Shown here piece by piece: positions 63,336-64,000 of a DNA stretch of 64,000 bases (positions within the stretch are counted from its first letter, which is position 1; each line of letters opens with the position of its first letter). Both the position numbers and the translations under genes were made by a program. This DNA comes from Desulfosporosinus sp. FKB. Lineage in GTDB: Bacteria; Bacillota; Desulfitobacteriia; Desulfitobacteriales; Desulfitobacteriaceae. The notes beneath the pieces were generated by a model. It saw only the letters and a list, made by a program, of their open reading frames with translations, made no database searches and was not told the DNA's origin. The stretch spans positions 434,001 to 498,000 of the forward strand of contig NZ_NADJ01000040.1 of assembly GCF_002196705.1 (NCBI RefSeq). The letters are read 5' to 3'.

Positions 63336-63383
63336 AAGTTTAAATAAAGGTTAGGGTCTCGGTCCCTAATTCTATTTAAACTT
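63336..63383. repeat. Nested inverted repeat
   Basis: Outer arms AAGTTTAAATA / TATTTAAACTT and inner arms TTAGGG / CCCTAA around a short loop. It lies between the repeat-protein terminator and the riboswitch promoter, is not followed by a T-run, and does not match any feature I know. Confidence 0.5.
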
Positions 63384-63439
63384 ATTACAGTTTATAGCGG
63401 ACTTCTTGCTTTAGGTTCGACTGTCTACAGAAAACAAAA

Positions 63440-63468
63440 CCTCAAATCCTTGCGGCAAGGACTTGAGG
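63440..63468 (-). terminator. Terminator of the repeat-protein gene
   Basis: On the minus strand CCTCAAGTCCTTG / CAAGGATTTGAGG with a three-base loop, then TTTTGTTTTC. About 30 bases past the stop. Confidence 0.9.
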
Positions 63469-63496
63469 TATCATCATGATTTTTCCATATCTATCA

Positions 63497-64000
63497 TTAA
63501 TCGTTCGTCATATATGAGCCATTCTTAGCATTGGACAATATTTTGTTTACGTCGTCTACCAATTTTTGAATTTCTTCTAACAGTAATTCAGAACCTTTGA
63601 CTGATTTCGCTGCAACAATCGCCTTATCATAGTTACCTTTATATCTTCCAACAGCACCTTTTATCCCTGCTAAGGCAAAATCAGAAAATTGTTCCGTTCC
63701 ATCGTTGATTAATTGTAAACTTCGAGGAGGTACAGTTGTTGCATTTACACTATTCACTGTTTTTTGAACTTCATCCAGAGTTAAGTCAGATCCCTTGGTT
63801 TTCAAGGCTTTCGCTATTGCGCTATCGTATTTTTCTTTGTCAGTTATAATAGCTTTTGTCACCCCAGCTATTGAAAAGTCATTATATAGCTCTGTTCCTT
63901 CATTAATTGCAGCTAAGGCAGTTGCTGCTCTTGCGTTTACATTGTCTACTGCAGCTTGTACTTCATTTAGGGTTAAATTTGAACCCTTTTTATTAATATC
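63497..64000 (-). CDS. Tandem-repeat protein, C-terminal part (runs off the window)
   Basis: The last 167 residues of a larger protein; the reading frame is open through the window edge. Two to three repeats with a period of 64-66 residues are visible, marked by KGSNLTLNEVQAAVDNVNA, KGSDLTLDEVQKTVNSVNA and KGSELLLEEIQKLVDDVNK. Between them are INEGTELYNDFSIAGV / INDGTEQFSDFALAGI and YDSAIAKALKT / YDKAIVAAKSV. Strongly helical, probably a surface or secreted repeat protein. Family not recognised; the N-terminus is outside the window. Confidence 0.7.
   Translation of the reverse strand, partial: DINKKGSNLTLNEVQAAVDNVNARAATALAAINEGTELYNDFSIAGVTKAIITDKEKYDSAIAKALKTKGSDLTLDEVQKTVNSVNATTVPPRSLQLINDGTEQFSDFALAGIKGAVGRYKGNYDKAIVAAKSVKGSELLLEEIQKLVDDVNKILSNAKNGSYMTND

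Overview
The window reads as chromosomal DNA of a spore-forming Firmicute of the Peptococcaceae / Desulfitobacteriaceae type (Desulfosporosinus- or Desulfitobacterium-like). This is an inference from gene content: the order rplU-prp-rpmA-spo0B-obg, an L27 with the Firmicutes N-terminal extension, small DUF1659/DUF2922 proteins, strong AGGAGG ribosome sites with many TTG/GTG starts, many FtsX-type and ABC-F ABC genes, and the absence of outer-membrane components. No rRNA, tRNA, CRISPR array, intact insertion sequence or prophage was seen.

Layout. 0-5.3 kb: a minus-strand metal-type locus, with a solute-binding lipoprotein, a fused double permease and an ATPase (Fe3+/AfuA-type ABC importer), then a COG4280 membrane protein and a 62-aa membrane protein. 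Three copies of one palindrome, AATGTAAC-N4-GTTACATT, tie the two transcription units together. 5.3-6.5 kb: a ChrB-like gene between repeat and MITE-like debris. 6.5-12 kb: chemotaxis receptor, MFS exporter, asparagine synthetase. 12.1-19.2 kb: an FtsX-type ABC exporter with two ATPases and a PsbP-like lipoprotein, beside a two-component system. 19.4-24.2 kb: envelope proteins of unknown role, a phosphodiester glycosidase, a COG4705 protein, an FtsX permease. 24.6-28.6 kb: DedA, a secreted protein, a Bcr-type ABC pair and a PAP2 phosphatase. 28.7-32.5 kb: two ABC-F ATPases around a tiny basic protein.

32.7-39.2 kb: cysteine desulfidase-type enzyme, thiamine-binding-type protein, then a four-carbon acid-sugar catabolic operon (DeoR regulator, DUF1537 kinase, PdxA2 dehydrogenase, GntP permease). 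39.4-40.4 kb: a Fic protein with its own palindromic control region. 40.6-45.6 kb: histidine-utilisation genes hutU-fchA-ftcD-hutI, with no hutH in the window. 46-49.6 kb: SGNH hydrolase, YhbY, and an adaptor plus MacB-type permease without an ATPase. 49.6-52.7 kb: the L21-Prp-L27-Spo0B-Obg cluster, with a good promoter and a probable L21 leader. 53.4-57.2 kb: EmrAB-type efflux operon with two adaptors and a MarR regulator. 57.4-60.7 kb: XRE, DUF1659, DUF2922, DUF134 and a CoA-disulfide/persulfide reductase-rhodanese preceded by a CsoR/CstR-like operator. 60.9-64 kb: lipoprotein, two XRE regulators, a small Cys-containing membrane protein behind a class I c-di-GMP riboswitch, and the 3' end of a repeat protein that runs off the window.

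The least explained items are the shared palindrome around the metal locus, the riboswitch-controlled small protein, the probable ATT start of prp, the scattered hairpin family, and the operator pair in front of the persulfide reductase gene. All functional calls come from reading the sequence; no database search was made.
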